Shown: positions 1 through 7,133 of the stretch, one piece after another | How the letters are laid out: every line of letters begins with the position of its first letter | Position numbering within the stretch: the first letter of the stretch is position 1 | Assembly (NCBI GenBank): GCA_964496205.1 | Contig: CAZBXV010000002.1 | Coordinates: 16,905-80,904 of the forward strand | Direction of reading: 5' to 3' | DNA: 64,000 nt | Source: CAYLHS01 sp964496205 | GTDB lineage: Bacteria > Actinomycetota > Acidimicrobiia > Spongiisociales > UBA4744 | The notes under the pieces: model-generated | Databases searched by the model: none | What the model was told of the DNA's origin: nothing | Seen by the model: only the letters and a program-made list of their open reading frames with translations | Made by a program: the position numbers and the translations under genes

Positions 1-1437
1 GACATGCCCCCGTGTGCGGTGCCGCATCCGTCCCAGGTGGGAGACGATCTGATCGAACGCCGGGTAGACGAAGCCGTCGAACTGAATCTCCGCCACCGGC
101 CGGCCGCCGGCGACCGCGATGCCGATCGCCGAGCCCACGATCGTGGACTCGTTGAGCGGTGTGTCGAGCACACGATCGGGGCCGTACCGTTCCTGCAGGT
201 GGTCAGTGATTCGGAACACACCACCGGCGATTCCGACATCCTCTCCGAGCACGATGACCGAGGGATCATCGGCGAGCGCTTGATCGAGTGCCGCATTGAG
301 CGCTTCAGCCATCGTCCATGACTCCGTTGGGCCTTGTGGTTCGGTCTCAGGTCGCGTGTGCCACAGTTCGTCGTCTCGGAAGACGGTCTCGGCTTCACCG
401 GAGTCCCGTTGAGCCCGGTGGAGTTCTCTGACGAGGATGGGAGGGATCTTGACGTACGCATGACGGATCACGTCGTCGCGACCTGGCAGCGGAGTCGATT
501 CGACCGTGACGACCGATGCTTCGAGCCGCCGGTCGATGTCGGCTGCCAATGCCGCCTCCTGATCTTCGTTCCAGTGGCCGCCGGCTTCCAGGAAGGCGCG
601 GAGTCTTGGGATCGGATCCTTCTCTGTCCAATCGCGTTCCTCCCCTTCACTTCGGTATCGGCGGGGGTCATCGGCGGTTCCGTGCGGTCCGAAGCGGTAT
701 GTGACGGCCTCCAGGAGGGTCGGGCCTTCGCCCGACCGGGCCCGTCGAACCGCTTCGCGGGTCGCAATGAACACGGCGAACGGGTCCATTCCATCCACTC
801 GCATGCCGTCGATGCCATAGGCGAGGGCTTTCTCGGCGATCGTGGCCGACGCTGTTTGGCGTTCGAGCGGAACCGAGATTGCATACTGGTTGTTACGACA
901 GAAAAACACGTTGGCGGTCTTCCACACCCCGGCGGCGTTGAGGGCTGCGTGGAAGTCGGACTCAGACGTGGAGCCATCACCGAAGTAGGACAGGACCACC
1001 GTGTCTCTGCCGGAGAGCGCTTCCTGGTACGCGTGGCCAACCGAGTGGGGGAGGTGGGAGGCGATCGGGATCGCGTCCATCTGCACCCTGAAGCGGTATG
1101 GATCCCAGTCGACGTTGGGGAGGCCGCGCCAGTAAGCGAAGAGCACGTCCAAGGGCACGCCTCTCGCGAGTTGCGCTCCGTGCTCCCTGTAGCTTGGGTA
1201 CACCCAGTCATGCTCCCCGAGGGCGAGCGCCGACGCTACTTGCGCGGCCTCCTCCCCTTCGAGCGGGGGATACGTACCCATGCGACCCTGCCGCTGGAGT
1301 GCGACGATCTTTCGATCGAACCGGCGCGCCTCGACCATGAGCCGGTACATCCGGGTCATCAGGTCGACCGGAAGATCGGGATCCGGTCCGATCAGCGCTC
1401 CGGCCTGGTCGAGAATCTGGAATGTGGCTTCGGTCAC
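1..1437 (-). CDS. 2-oxoacid dehydrogenase E1, alpha and beta subunits fused (3' end outside window)
   Basis: Thiamine-diphosphate E1 component of a pyruvate or branched-chain 2-oxoacid dehydrogenase, which decarboxylates the keto acid and passes the acyl group to lipoyl-E2. Reading the minus strand from GTG at 1437, residues 1-375 form an alpha subunit: start VTEATFQILDQAGALIG, the ThDP motif GDGSTSESDFHAALN, then FFCRNNQYAIS. The same frame runs without a stop through a short linker (HTRPETEPQGPTESWT) into a beta subunit, MAEALNAALDQAL, then VIVLGEDVG. It is still open at base 1. The GTG overlaps the TGA of the upstream gene (1434-1865), so translation is probably coupled. Alpha and beta are normally separate genes in Actinobacteria. 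The call as E1 is firm; the substrate is not decided. A sequencing error hiding an alpha stop is possible but unlikely, since the join is in frame. Confidence 0.9.
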   Translation of the reverse strand, partial: MTEATFQILDQAGALIGPDPDLPVDLMTRMYRLMVEARRFDRKIVALQRQGRMGTYPPLEGEEAAQVASALALGEHDWVYPSYREHGAQLARGVPLDVLFAYWRGLPNVDWDPYRFRVQMDAIPIASHLPHSVGHAYQEALSGRDTVVLSYFGDGSTSESDFHAALNAAGVWKTANVFFCRNNQYAISVPLERQTASATIAEKALAYGIDGMRVDGMDPFAVFIATREAVRRARSGEGPTLLEAVTYRFGPHGTADDPRRYRSEGEERDWTEKDPIPRLRAFLEAGGHWNEDQEAALAADIDRRLEASVVTVESTPLPGRDDVIRHAYVKIPPILVRELHRAQRDSGEAETVFRDDELWHTRPETEPQGPTESWTMAEALNAALDQALADDPSVIVLGEDVGIAGGVFRITDHLQERYGPDRVLDTPLNESTIVGSAIGIAVAGGRPVAEIQFDGFVYPAFDQIVSHLGRMRHRTRGHV

Positions 1438-1865
1438 GCCTGGCCGCCGATGTCGACGGCATACGCCTCGTACACCATCTCGGCATCTCTCAGTCGGTGC
1501 CTTTCGATCCGCTCCAATAGGCGACCGACCTGGTCGCTGATGGTCGACTCGTCCGGTGTCTCGGACTCCAATGCGACGCTCGTCGCTTCGATCAGGCACT
1601 CCATGACGTCATGGTCCTTCGTCAGGAGCCGGATGTCGTTCGTGAGGCGCGGCTGCGTCGAGATGAGTTCGGCATGCAGCCCGTCGGGTCCCTCGGTGAG
1701 GCGAATGTGGTCGCTCAGGGCCAGTGACAGTCCGGAGAGCTCGGCGGAGATCAACTCGAGACGATTGTCTTCGCTTGCCGACGACGCCTTTTCCAACGCA
1801 GCGGCGGCTTCTTTGAGCGGCAGGTGCCGTTCGCGGGCCTCCGCGTACAGATCACGCTCGTGCAT
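1434..1865 (-). CDS. Small hemerythrin-like (HHE-type) protein
   Basis: About 143 residues, predicted all-helical, with spaced His/Glu/Asp residues such as DHIRLTE, LHAELI, KDHDVMECLI and a C-terminal RHRLRDAEMVYEAYAVDIGG. The last segment resembles the end of small bacterial hemerythrin-domain proteins, which bind a di-iron centre. I therefore suggest a hemerythrin-like fold without being sure. Two ATG codons lie together at 1868 and 1865; AAAGGA is better spaced for 1865. Its stop overlaps the GTG of the E1 fusion, so the two form one transcription unit, divergent from hutH. A role in oxygen or redox sensing near E1 would be pure inference. Confidence 0.6.
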   Translation of the reverse strand: MHERDLYAEARERHLPLKEAAAALEKASSASEDNRLELISAELSGLSLALSDHIRLTEGPDGLHAELISTQPRLTNDIRLLTKDHDVMECLIEATSVALESETPDESTISDQVGRLLERIERHRLRDAEMVYEAYAVDIGGQA

Positions 1866-1952
1866 CATGATCCTTTCGGTTTCAAGGCCAAGACTACTCC
1901 CGGTATGGGGCACCGACTCTGAGTAGCCTGAGCCCGAACGAGGAGTCGAAAG

Positions 1953-3452
1953 ATGATCATCGATGGGGACCGCGTAAGCCCCGAGGCCGTGGTTGCGGTG
2001 GCCGTGGGGTACGAAGGGGTCGAAGTGGCGTCGACGGTGCGGAAGCGCATGGAACCCGCTCGCCGTGTCGTCGAACGGGTCATTGAGGAAGACCGCACGG
2101 TCTATGGCGTCACAACAGGATTCGGTGCGCTCGCCACTACCCCGATAGGGATGGAGGAGACACGGGAACTTCAGGTGCACCTTCTCCGGAGCCATGCCGC
2201 GGGCGTCGGTGATCCGCTTCCCGACGAAGTCGTTCGAGCAATGTTGCTTCTCCGGGCGCGCACACTCGCCCAGGGTTACTCCGGTGTCAGGCCGGCCCTC
2301 GTGGAACGGTACGTCGAGTTCCTCAACAGGGGCCTGCTGCCGGTGGTCCCGTCGCAGGGCTCGGTTGGCGCCTCGGGCGACCTCGCCCCGTTCGCTCACC
2401 TCGCCCTCCCGCTCATCGGGGAAGGGTTTCTGAAGGTTGAGGGCCAGGTCCGACCGGCAGCTCACGTGCTCGCAGAGGCGGGCCTCGAGCCGTTGAGGCT
2501 CGAACCAAAGGAAGGACTGAGCCTGCTCAATGGAACTGAAGGCATGTTGGCCCAGGGTGTCCTCGCGTTGGCGCGGGCGGAGCGGCTCATCGAAACCGCC
2601 GATGTGGCATGTGCTTTGTCCATCGAGGCGCTGCTCGGGTCGGCGAGACCGTTTCGTCCCGAGATTCACGCCCTTCGACCACATCCCGGCCAGATCCGGT
2701 CTGCCCGCCGCATCGCGGCGTTCCTCGACGGATCCGAGATCGTGGCCAGCCATCGGGAAGACTTCACCCACGCGGTGCAGGATGCATACAGCTTGAGGTG
2801 CGCTCCCCAAGTGCACGGCGCTGTCGCCGATGCGGTTTCGTATGCCCGTGACGTATTCACGAGGGAGCTGGGTGCGGTTGTCGACAATCCGATCGTGCTT
2901 CCCGAGACCGGCGAGATCGTGTCAGGGGGCAACTTCCACGGTCAGCCGCTCGCAATTGCACTGGACACGATGACGCTGGCCGTCGCGGAGCTTTCTTCGA
3001 TCTCAGAGCGTCGCACCGATCGGCTGCTCGACCCCGAGCGTTCGTGCGGACTGCCGGCGTTCCTCGCCGATCGCCCCGGCGTGGACTCCGGGTACATGCT
3101 CACGCAGTACACGGCGGCTGCGCTCGTCGCCGAGAACAGAGTGCTTTCTCACCCCGCCTCCGTCGAATCGATTCCAACCTCCGGCTCACAGGAGGATCAC
3201 GTGTCGATGGGATGGGGCGCGGCTCGAAAGCTGTCGCTGGTGCTCGACAACGTCACACGCGTGCTTGCAGTGGAGCTGCTCTGTGCGGCTCGGGGTGTGG
3301 ACCTTCGGGCGCCACTGCGGCCGTCGCCCGCCGTGGCCGAGGTTGTCGAACGTATCCGATCCGTCGTGCCCCCGATGAAAGGCGACCGCCCTCCGGGTGT
3401 CGAGATCGAGGCTGTTGCAGAGCTGATCCGGGCCGGGTCCCTGGTCAGCTGA
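1953..3452 (+). CDS. hutH: Histidine ammonia-lyase
   Basis: Converts L-histidine to urocanate and ammonia, the first step of histidine degradation. 499 residues, the normal length for the family. It carries GVTTGFGALA near the N-terminus and the GASGDLAPFAHLALPLIG segment, in which Ala-Ser-Gly (about residues 140-142) cyclises to the MIO electrophile. Downstream, TQYTAAALVAENR and SQEDHVSMG match the family. ATG 1953 has a GAGGAG ribosome site upstream. hutU follows at 3771, separated by a small opposite-strand gene whose end overlaps the hutH end by 8 bases; hutI lies 9 kb on. Confidence 0.97.
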   Translation: MIIDGDRVSPEAVVAVAVGYEGVEVASTVRKRMEPARRVVERVIEEDRTVYGVTTGFGALATTPIGMEETRELQVHLLRSHAAGVGDPLPDEVVRAMLLLRARTLAQGYSGVRPALVERYVEFLNRGLLPVVPSQGSVGASGDLAPFAHLALPLIGEGFLKVEGQVRPAAHVLAEAGLEPLRLEPKEGLSLLNGTEGMLAQGVLALARAERLIETADVACALSIEALLGSARPFRPEIHALRPHPGQIRSARRIAAFLDGSEIVASHREDFTHAVQDAYSLRCAPQVHGAVADAVSYARDVFTRELGAVVDNPIVLPETGEIVSGGNFHGQPLAIALDTMTLAVAELSSISERRTDRLLDPERSCGLPAFLADRPGVDSGYMLTQYTAAALVAENRVLSHPASVESIPTSGSQEDHVSMGWGAARKLSLVLDNVTRVLAVELLCAARGVDLRAPLRPSPAVAEVVERIRSVVPPMKGDRPPGVEIEAVAELIRAGSLVS

Positions 3453-3717
3453 GCCGCGACCGGATCACCTGCTCATACTCGGGGAAATATCGTCCGATCA
3501 CCGGCAGATCGAACGTGCGAAGAATCGACTCCTTGGGCTCGTGTTCGAGGAGGAACCGGAACGACTCCTCGACGAGGCGAACTGGTTGGACGCCAGGGGC
3601 GATCCGTCGAAGGTCGATTGCCGAGACCCGAACGCGATGGGTAGTTGAGCTGGTTGCGTCGGCGATGGTCACGGTGAACAGGTCCGTGCCTGTTGGCGTG
3701 ACGGTGATGTCCGGCAT
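3445..3717 (-). CDS. Conserved small protein of unknown function between hutH and hutU
   Basis: A 90-residue protein beginning MPDITVTPTGTDLFTVTIAD and ending with FDLPVIGRYFPEYEQVIRSRL. The basic and acidic pattern with VEESFRFLLEHEPKESIL looks like a compact soluble domain; I do not recognise the family. ATG 3717 is chosen over the in-frame ATG at 3759 because a TACCTT box sits 6 bases upstream of it, fitting the leaderless pattern seen across this window, while no ribosome site is present. It converges on hutH and lies opposite to the hut genes, so it need not work in histidine metabolism. Confidence 0.7.
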   Translation of the reverse strand: MPDITVTPTGTDLFTVTIADATSSTTHRVRVSAIDLRRIAPGVQPVRLVEESFRFLLEHEPKESILRTFDLPVIGRYFPEYEQVIRSRLS

Positions 3718-3723
3718 GGGGAG

Positions 3724-3729
3724 AAGGTA
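3724..3729 (-). promoter_or_regulatory. Putative leaderless -10 box (TACCTT)
   Basis: Minus-strand TACCTT, 6 bases before ATG 3717. The start codon would be at or near the transcript 5' end. Decides the start of the small gene. Confidence 0.5.
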
Positions 3730-3770
3730 CCAGATGATCGGGGCGCGGTAGCCTCTCACCAGGAGGAATC

Positions 3771-5417
3771 ATGCCCAGAGAGATCCGAGCCCCGCGGGGC
3801 TCCACACTGCACACGAAAGGCTGGCTCCAGGAGGCGGCGCTCCGGTGCCTGATGAACAACCTCGATCCGGACGTCGCCGAGAATCCCGCCGAGTTGGTGG
3901 TCTACGGGGGCCGTGGCAAGGCTGCTCGTTCGTGGGAGGCGTTCGACGCGATCGTCGCCGAACTCGAGGCACTCGAAGGCGACGAGACGCTCCTCATCCA
4001 ATCAGGCAAGCCGGTTGGAGTGTTCCGCACGCACCAGATGGCGCCGAGAGTGCTGATCGCCAACAGCCTCCTCGTTCCGGACTGGGCGACATGGGAGCAG
4101 TTCTGGGAGCTGGAAGCCAAAGGTCTGATCATGTACGGTCAGATGACCGCCGGTTCGTGGATCTATATCGGAACCCAGGGCATTCTCCAAGGCACCTACC
4201 AGACGTTTCTCGCCATCGCAGAGCAGCGCTTCGGAGGCTCCCTGAAGGGGACGGTCACGTTGACCGCCGGGCTTGGGGGCATGGGGGGCGCTCAGCCACT
4301 CGCCGTCACGATGAACGAGGGCGTGGCGCTTGTGGTCGAGGTGGACCCTGACCACATCGCACGCAGGGTCGACACCGGCTATCTCGACGTGGTGGCGGGC
4401 TCCCTCGACGAAGCCGTGCAGGTGGCGATGAGCGCGAAGGAAGAGGGCAGGAGCCTGTCGATCGGCGTGCAGGGCAACGCCGCCGACGTATTCCCCGAGC
4501 TGCTGGGCAAGGGCGTCGAGTTCGACATCGTCACCGACCAGACGTCTGCTCACGATCCGTTGAACGGGTATGTGCCGAGCGGTTACGATGTTGCGGCCGC
4601 CGCCAAGCTTCGCACAACCGACCCCGACGGGTACGTGCAGCAGGCGAGAGCATCGATGGCGCGACACTGTGAGGCGATGGTCGGGTTCATGGCGACCGGC
4701 GCAGAGGTGTTCGACTACGGGAACAACCTACGAGGCGAAGCCATTCTCGGTGGTTTCGAGAGAGCGTTCTCATATCCCGGGTTCATGCCCGCGTACCTTC
4801 GCCCACTGATGTGTGAAGGGATGGGTCCGTTCAGATGGGTTGCGCTCTCTGGAGATCCGGCTGATATCGCCGCAACCGATGATGCGATCGCAGAGTTGTT
4901 TCCCGACAACAGTGGTCTTCAGCGCTGGCTGGCACTCGCCAAGGAGAAGGTCCACTTCCAAGGACTCCCTGCTCGGATCTGTTGGCTCGGCTACGGCGAA
5001 CGCGCCAAGGCCGGCCTCGCGTTCAACGAACTCGTTCGCACCGGCAAGGTCAAAGCCCCGATCGTGATCGGCCGGGACCATCTCGACTCAGGATCGGTCG
5101 CGTCTCCCTACCGGGAGACGGAAGCGATGCTCGACGGTTCGGACGCAATCGCAGATTGGCCCATTCTCAATGCGCTTCTGAACACGTCGTCGGGTGCCGC
5201 CTGGGTTGCGGTTCATCACGGCGGAGGCGTTGGCATCGGCAAGGCTATTCACGCGGGCGCCCAAGTCGTTGCCGACGGAACCGATGAGGCGGCGAGACGG
5301 CTCGAACTGATGCTCACGAACGACCCGGGCACCGGTGTGATGCGTCACGCCGACGCCGGCTACGAACGGGCTGTCGAGGTTGCCAGGGAGCGTGGTGTGC
5401 GCATCCCGATGCTGTAA
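3771..5417 (+). CDS. hutU: Urocanate hydratase
   Basis: Hydrates urocanate to 4-imidazolone-5-propionate using tightly bound NAD+, the second step of histidine degradation. 548 residues, full length. Family segments seen: LHTKGWLQEAALRCLMNNLD at the start, the LIQSGKPVGVFRTH block, the NAD-binding GLGGMGGAQPLAV, TDQTSAHDPLNGYVP, and HHGGGVGIGKAIHAG near the C-terminus. The start ATG 3771 has AGGAGGA upstream. TAGCCT at 3749-3754 is a plausible -10. The stop at 5417 directly abuts the convergent HTH gene. Confidence 0.97.
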   Translation: MPREIRAPRGSTLHTKGWLQEAALRCLMNNLDPDVAENPAELVVYGGRGKAARSWEAFDAIVAELEALEGDETLLIQSGKPVGVFRTHQMAPRVLIANSLLVPDWATWEQFWELEAKGLIMYGQMTAGSWIYIGTQGILQGTYQTFLAIAEQRFGGSLKGTVTLTAGLGGMGGAQPLAVTMNEGVALVVEVDPDHIARRVDTGYLDVVAGSLDEAVQVAMSAKEEGRSLSIGVQGNAADVFPELLGKGVEFDIVTDQTSAHDPLNGYVPSGYDVAAAAKLRTTDPDGYVQQARASMARHCEAMVGFMATGAEVFDYGNNLRGEAILGGFERAFSYPGFMPAYLRPLMCEGMGPFRWVALSGDPADIAATDDAIAELFPDNSGLQRWLALAKEKVHFQGLPARICWLGYGERAKAGLAFNELVRTGKVKAPIVIGRDHLDSGSVASPYRETEAMLDGSDAIADWPILNALLNTSSGAAWVAVHHGGGVGIGKAIHAGAQVVADGTDEAARRLELMLTNDPGTGVMRHADAGYERAVEVARERGVRIPML

Positions 5418-5729
5418 TCAGGCCAGAAGCTGCTTCGCCATCTTGTAGTGGGCGATCCCTTCGACCCTGCGGATGAACCCTGGGCTCTTGCGGAATCGTT
5501 CCGCGATGCGGGCGTGGCTCTCACCGTCGGCCACCAACGCGAGGACTCGTCGCTCGATCGGTCGAAACGAACGGCTCGACGTGGACTGTGACCGGGGGAT
5601 CTCAGTCCACGAGATGATGCGCTCTACGTGCTGAGGACTGCGTCGGAACCGCACGGCGATCTCCTCGATATCGACCCCGTCGCGCCGCATGCGCAGGATG
5701 CGACGCTCTATTGGTCTGAGTTGTGCCAT
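5418..5729 (-). CDS. Small protein with two tandem helix-turn-helix repeats
   Basis: 103 residues made of two related halves. Repeat 1 has RPIERRILRMRRDG then IAVRFRRSPQHVERI; repeat 2 has RPIERRVLALVADG then IAERFRKSPGFIRRVEG. Each half reads like a sigma-region-4/LuxR-type helix-turn-helix, so DNA binding is likely, with the protein covering two half-sites as a monomer. ATG 5729 is chosen because GAGG lies 8 bases upstream; the longer open frame to 5855 has no support. It converges on hutU with zero spacing. The target is unknown; hut control is possible but not shown. Confidence 0.7.
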   Translation of the reverse strand: MAQLRPIERRILRMRRDGVDIEEIAVRFRRSPQHVERIISWTEIPRSQSTSSRSFRPIERRVLALVADGESHARIAERFRKSPGFIRRVEGIAHYKMAKQLLA

Positions 5730-5799
5730 GTGGGTACCTCGAGTCCACTGTAACCGGGCTCTTGCCGTTCGGCCCTGGATTCGGGTGCCGATCTTCAGC

Positions 5800-6618
5800 T
5801 CATGGAGCATCCATGGGGTTCCAGCAGGTTGCGAGATCCTCGTCGAGCCCGTCAAGGGTTGTCATATCCTCACGGCTGAGTTCGAAGTTGAACACATCCG
5901 CGTTCTCTCGGATCCGCTCGGGGTGCACCGATTTGGGAATGACGATGAACCCGTGCTCGATAGCCCATCGGATCAGAACCTGGGCGGGGCTCTTCTCATG
6001 GCGTGATCCGATCTCGACGAGCGTCGGGTCATCGAGTTTCTGGCCTCTCGTCAGCGGACTGTAGGACTCGACCGCGATGTCACGGGCGAGGCATGCATCG
6101 ACGAGGTTCCGTCGTGTCAGGTAGGGACTCAGCTCGAACTGGTCGACTGCCGGTGGCACGTTGGCGTAGGTGTCCAGCTCGTCCAGATGCTGAGGTGCGA
6201 AGTTGCTCACACCGATGGCTCGAGCACGGCCATCGGCAAGGAGATGTTCCATTGCTCGCCACGTCTCTGCGCGTTTGCCGGGGACCGGCCAGTGGACCAG
6301 ATAGAGGTCGATGTACTCGAATCCGAGCCTTCTGAGGCTGGCATCGGCTGCTTTCAGCGTCGACTCGTATCCGTGGTCGGTGTTCCACAGCTTCGTGGTC
6401 ACGAACACTTCACTTCGAGGGATTCCGGTTCTGGCGATCGCCTCGCCGACGTCCTCCTCGTTGTGGTAGATCGCGGCGGTGTCGATGTGCCTGTAACCGG
6501 TTTCGAGCGCCGCCATGACGGCGTTCCTCGCTGTCGCCCCTGCCTTGCTCTGGTACACACCAAGGCCCAGCACAGGGACGTGAACCGACTCGGCGATGCG
6601 TCTGGTTGGGATATGCAT
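5800..6618 (-). CDS. Aldo/keto reductase (AKR5-like)
   Basis: NAD(P)H-dependent carbonyl reductase of the TIM-barrel AKR superfamily, 272 residues. The catalytic tetrad is visible: Asp and Tyr in DTAAIYHNEEDVG, Lys in FVTTKLWN, His in YLVHWP. The cofactor end is IPKSVHPERIREN and the protein ends NPMDAP. It resembles 2,5-diketo-gluconate reductase-type enzymes, but the substrate cannot be told. ATG 6618 is preferred to upstream GTGs because GGGAGG is 8 bases away and the ATG overlaps the nitroreductase TGA (TGATG), suggesting coupling. Confidence 0.93.
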   Translation of the reverse strand: MHIPTRRIAESVHVPVLGLGVYQSKAGATARNAVMAALETGYRHIDTAAIYHNEEDVGEAIARTGIPRSEVFVTTKLWNTDHGYESTLKAADASLRRLGFEYIDLYLVHWPVPGKRAETWRAMEHLLADGRARAIGVSNFAPQHLDELDTYANVPPAVDQFELSPYLTRRNLVDACLARDIAVESYSPLTRGQKLDDPTLVEIGSRHEKSPAQVLIRWAIEHGFIVIPKSVHPERIRENADVFNFELSREDMTTLDGLDEDLATCWNPMDAP

Positions 6619-7121
6619 CACCACACCTCCCGATGCACGACGCTGTCGAAGGGCTTTCTGTTGGGTCGTTTGAGAGGCCGAAGCGGTCCGTCAGCCGGAT
6701 AGCCGAGGGAGATCAGCCAAGCGCAGAATCGATCGTCGGGCAGTTCCAGGATCGTGGCAGCCAGATCGTGATCGGTGACGAGTGCGTGCCCGCTTCCGAT
6801 TCCAAGATCGGCTGCTGCGAGCATGATGCTCATCGTCACCTGACCCAAGTCGTACTGCACGGAGGCTCGATCTCCTTCTGGCGCGACGATCGCGATCGTC
6901 GCAGCGGATCCGGCAACGTGCCAGGCGCCCCGCCACACCTTTGAAAGAGCTTCGAGCCGATCCCTTTCCGTGACGACGACGAAATCCCATGGCTGGCTGT
7001 TTCTCGACGAGGGTGTCCGCCGTGCGGCCTCGAGGATCTGATCGAGATCGTCGGCTGGGATCGGCCGTGACTCGAACTGGCGAACGTTGCGTCGTGAGGC
7101 GATGGCAGTGAGGGTATTCAT
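6618..7121 (-). CDS. Nitroreductase-family FMN oxidoreductase
   Basis: 167-residue nitroreductase fold. It shows SRRNVRQFESRPIP, the FMN-phosphate binding RRTPSSRNSQPWDFVVV and the AAADLGIGSGHAL helix; the C-terminal LISLGYPADGPLRPLKRPNRKP is also typical. Such enzymes reduce nitro groups, quinones or flavins with NAD(P)H; the substrate is unknown. ATG 7121 lacks a ribosome site but has TAGGCT 6 bases upstream, fitting leaderless expression. It is the first gene of a two-gene unit with the aldo/keto reductase. Confidence 0.92.
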   Translation of the reverse strand: MNTLTAIASRRNVRQFESRPIPADDLDQILEAARRTPSSRNSQPWDFVVVTERDRLEALSKVWRGAWHVAGSAATIAIVAPEGDRASVQYDLGQVTMSIMLAAADLGIGSGHALVTDHDLAATILELPDDRFCAWLISLGYPADGPLRPLKRPNRKPFDSVVHREVW

Positions 7122-7127
7122 GGGAAT

Positions 7128-7133
7128 AGCCTA
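7128..7133 (-). promoter_or_regulatory. Putative leaderless -10 box (TAGGCT)
   Basis: Minus-strand TAGGCT, 6 bases before ATG 7121 of the nitroreductase. It overlaps the stop of the upstream debranching enzyme gene. Confidence 0.55.

Noticed and set aside
313..345. E1 alpha and beta as two separate genes
   Set aside because: No stop codon exists between them in the shared frame; ATG 312 could still serve as an internal start, but the sequence shows a fusion.
334..1926. 530-codon plus-strand open frame
   Set aside because: It lies over the E1 fusion and the hemerythrin-like gene on the other strand, and its translation is low-complexity with no family motif; a shadow of GC-rich codon use.
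1434..2816. 460-codon minus-strand frame as one protein
   Set aside because: Only the last 143 residues (from 1865) are real; the upstream part mirrors hutH.
5474..5487. Further copy of the GAACCC hairpin family (gaaccctgggctc)
   Set aside because: It is a single arm inside the coding region of the duplicated-HTH protein with no partner arm.
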